NCBI GenBank assembly: GCA_003963435.1
Contig: RXJC01000209.1
Location: forward strand, 54,881 to 118,880
From: Bradyrhizobiaceae bacterium
Lineage (GTDB): Bacteria > Pseudomonadota > Alphaproteobacteria > Rhizobiales > Xanthobacteraceae
Length of the DNA: 64,000 nucleotides
Direction: 5' to 3'
The stretch's first letter is position 1. Every line of letters begins with the position of its first letter. The notes under the pieces were generated by a model. It made no database searches. It had not been told where the DNA came from and worked only from the letters and a program-made list of their open reading frames with translations. A program made the position numbers and the translations under genes. Below are positions 63,773 to 64,000 of this stretch, in pieces.

Positions 63773-64000
63773 TCGGCACGCCCAGGATTTCAAACAGCAG
63801 GACGCGCCTCCACGACCTCGCGACGCAGAACGCCCGAGTCTTGTGCCTCTCTTGACGCCCTTCCTTGGAAAGGGCGCAGGGAAGGCCGGGCGCCGGCTGG
63901 CACCCGCGGTCCGCTGTGCGCAAATTGCGCGAGAACAGATGCACAGCGGCATACAGGGCAGCCCGGACATCCCGGCCTTTCCCTGCGCAATGGTTTGACG

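Overview
The window is GC-rich alphaproteobacterial DNA, most likely from a Rhizobiales member (Bradyrhizobium/Rhodopseudomonas/Mesorhizobium-like). The evidence is the set of mobile-element backbone genes typical of that order (DUF2840, DUF736, DUF2493, strawberry-notch/N12 methylase, ParB, ArdC, RepA of the PF10134 type) and an alphaproteobacterial LexA box. It is almost entirely mobile DNA: a conjugative backbone (integrative element or plasmid; no integrase is intact here) carrying a large DNA-repair and anti-phage cargo. The species cannot be fixed from sequence reading alone.

Region 1 (1-9.1 kb, minus strand) is the transfer and replication module: a CopG-like repressor cut by the window edge, TraG/VirD4 coupling protein, VirD2/TraI-type relaxase, a possible oriT region, lytic transglycosylase, TraF peptidase, DUF2840, three 18-bp iterons, RepA, an AlpA-like regulator and a frameshifted DUF2285 gene. 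The trb mating-pair operon probably lies just left of base 1. Region 2 (9.2-21.2 kb) holds a divergent XRE regulator, then DUF736, a membrane protein, a DUF2493 SLOG protein, a Toprim protein, a 1439-aa methylase/helicase, ParB and ArdC. Several of these share 5' leader motifs, suggesting co-regulation.

Region 3 (21.7-30.6 kb) is a DNA-repair island: two short LigD-type ATP-dependent ligases, Ku, a Nudix hydrolase, a phosphoesterase, a SRAP/YedK abasic-site protein and a decayed dinB. A perfect GTTC-N7-GTTC LexA box sits before the 27.9-kb operon.

Region 4 (30.8-54.9 kb) is a defence island. It contains a type I Mokosh pair (kinase-like/helicase MkoA plus PLD nuclease MkoB). Next is a minus-strand run of AbiEi-AbiEii followed by SIR2-HerA whose reading frames overlap into an AddB-like nuclease and an AddA-like helicase-nuclease. 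Last is a divergent eight-gene cluster around one 93-bp promoter region: on the left arm a PD-(D/E)XK-like protein, a TIR protein and a HEPN protein; on the right arm an unknown protein, two paralogous nuclease-fold proteins, a Lit-like HExxH protease (frameshifted) and a GIY-YIG protein. This divergent cluster is my best candidate for an undescribed system.

Region 5 (55.0-64.0 kb) opens with a decayed second copy of ardC with its leader, marking an edge of recombined cargo. It is followed by an operon of SIR2, CoiA-like nuclease and DUF4238 proteins, a small HTH regulator, a DUF2971-like protein, a protein with a ribosomal L7/L12-like N-terminus joined to a ParB/sulfiredoxin-like domain, a mosaic of gene fragments including what looks like a tyrosine-recombinase C-terminus, and a small conserved protein. 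No rRNA, convincing tRNA, CRISPR array or intact insertion sequence was seen.
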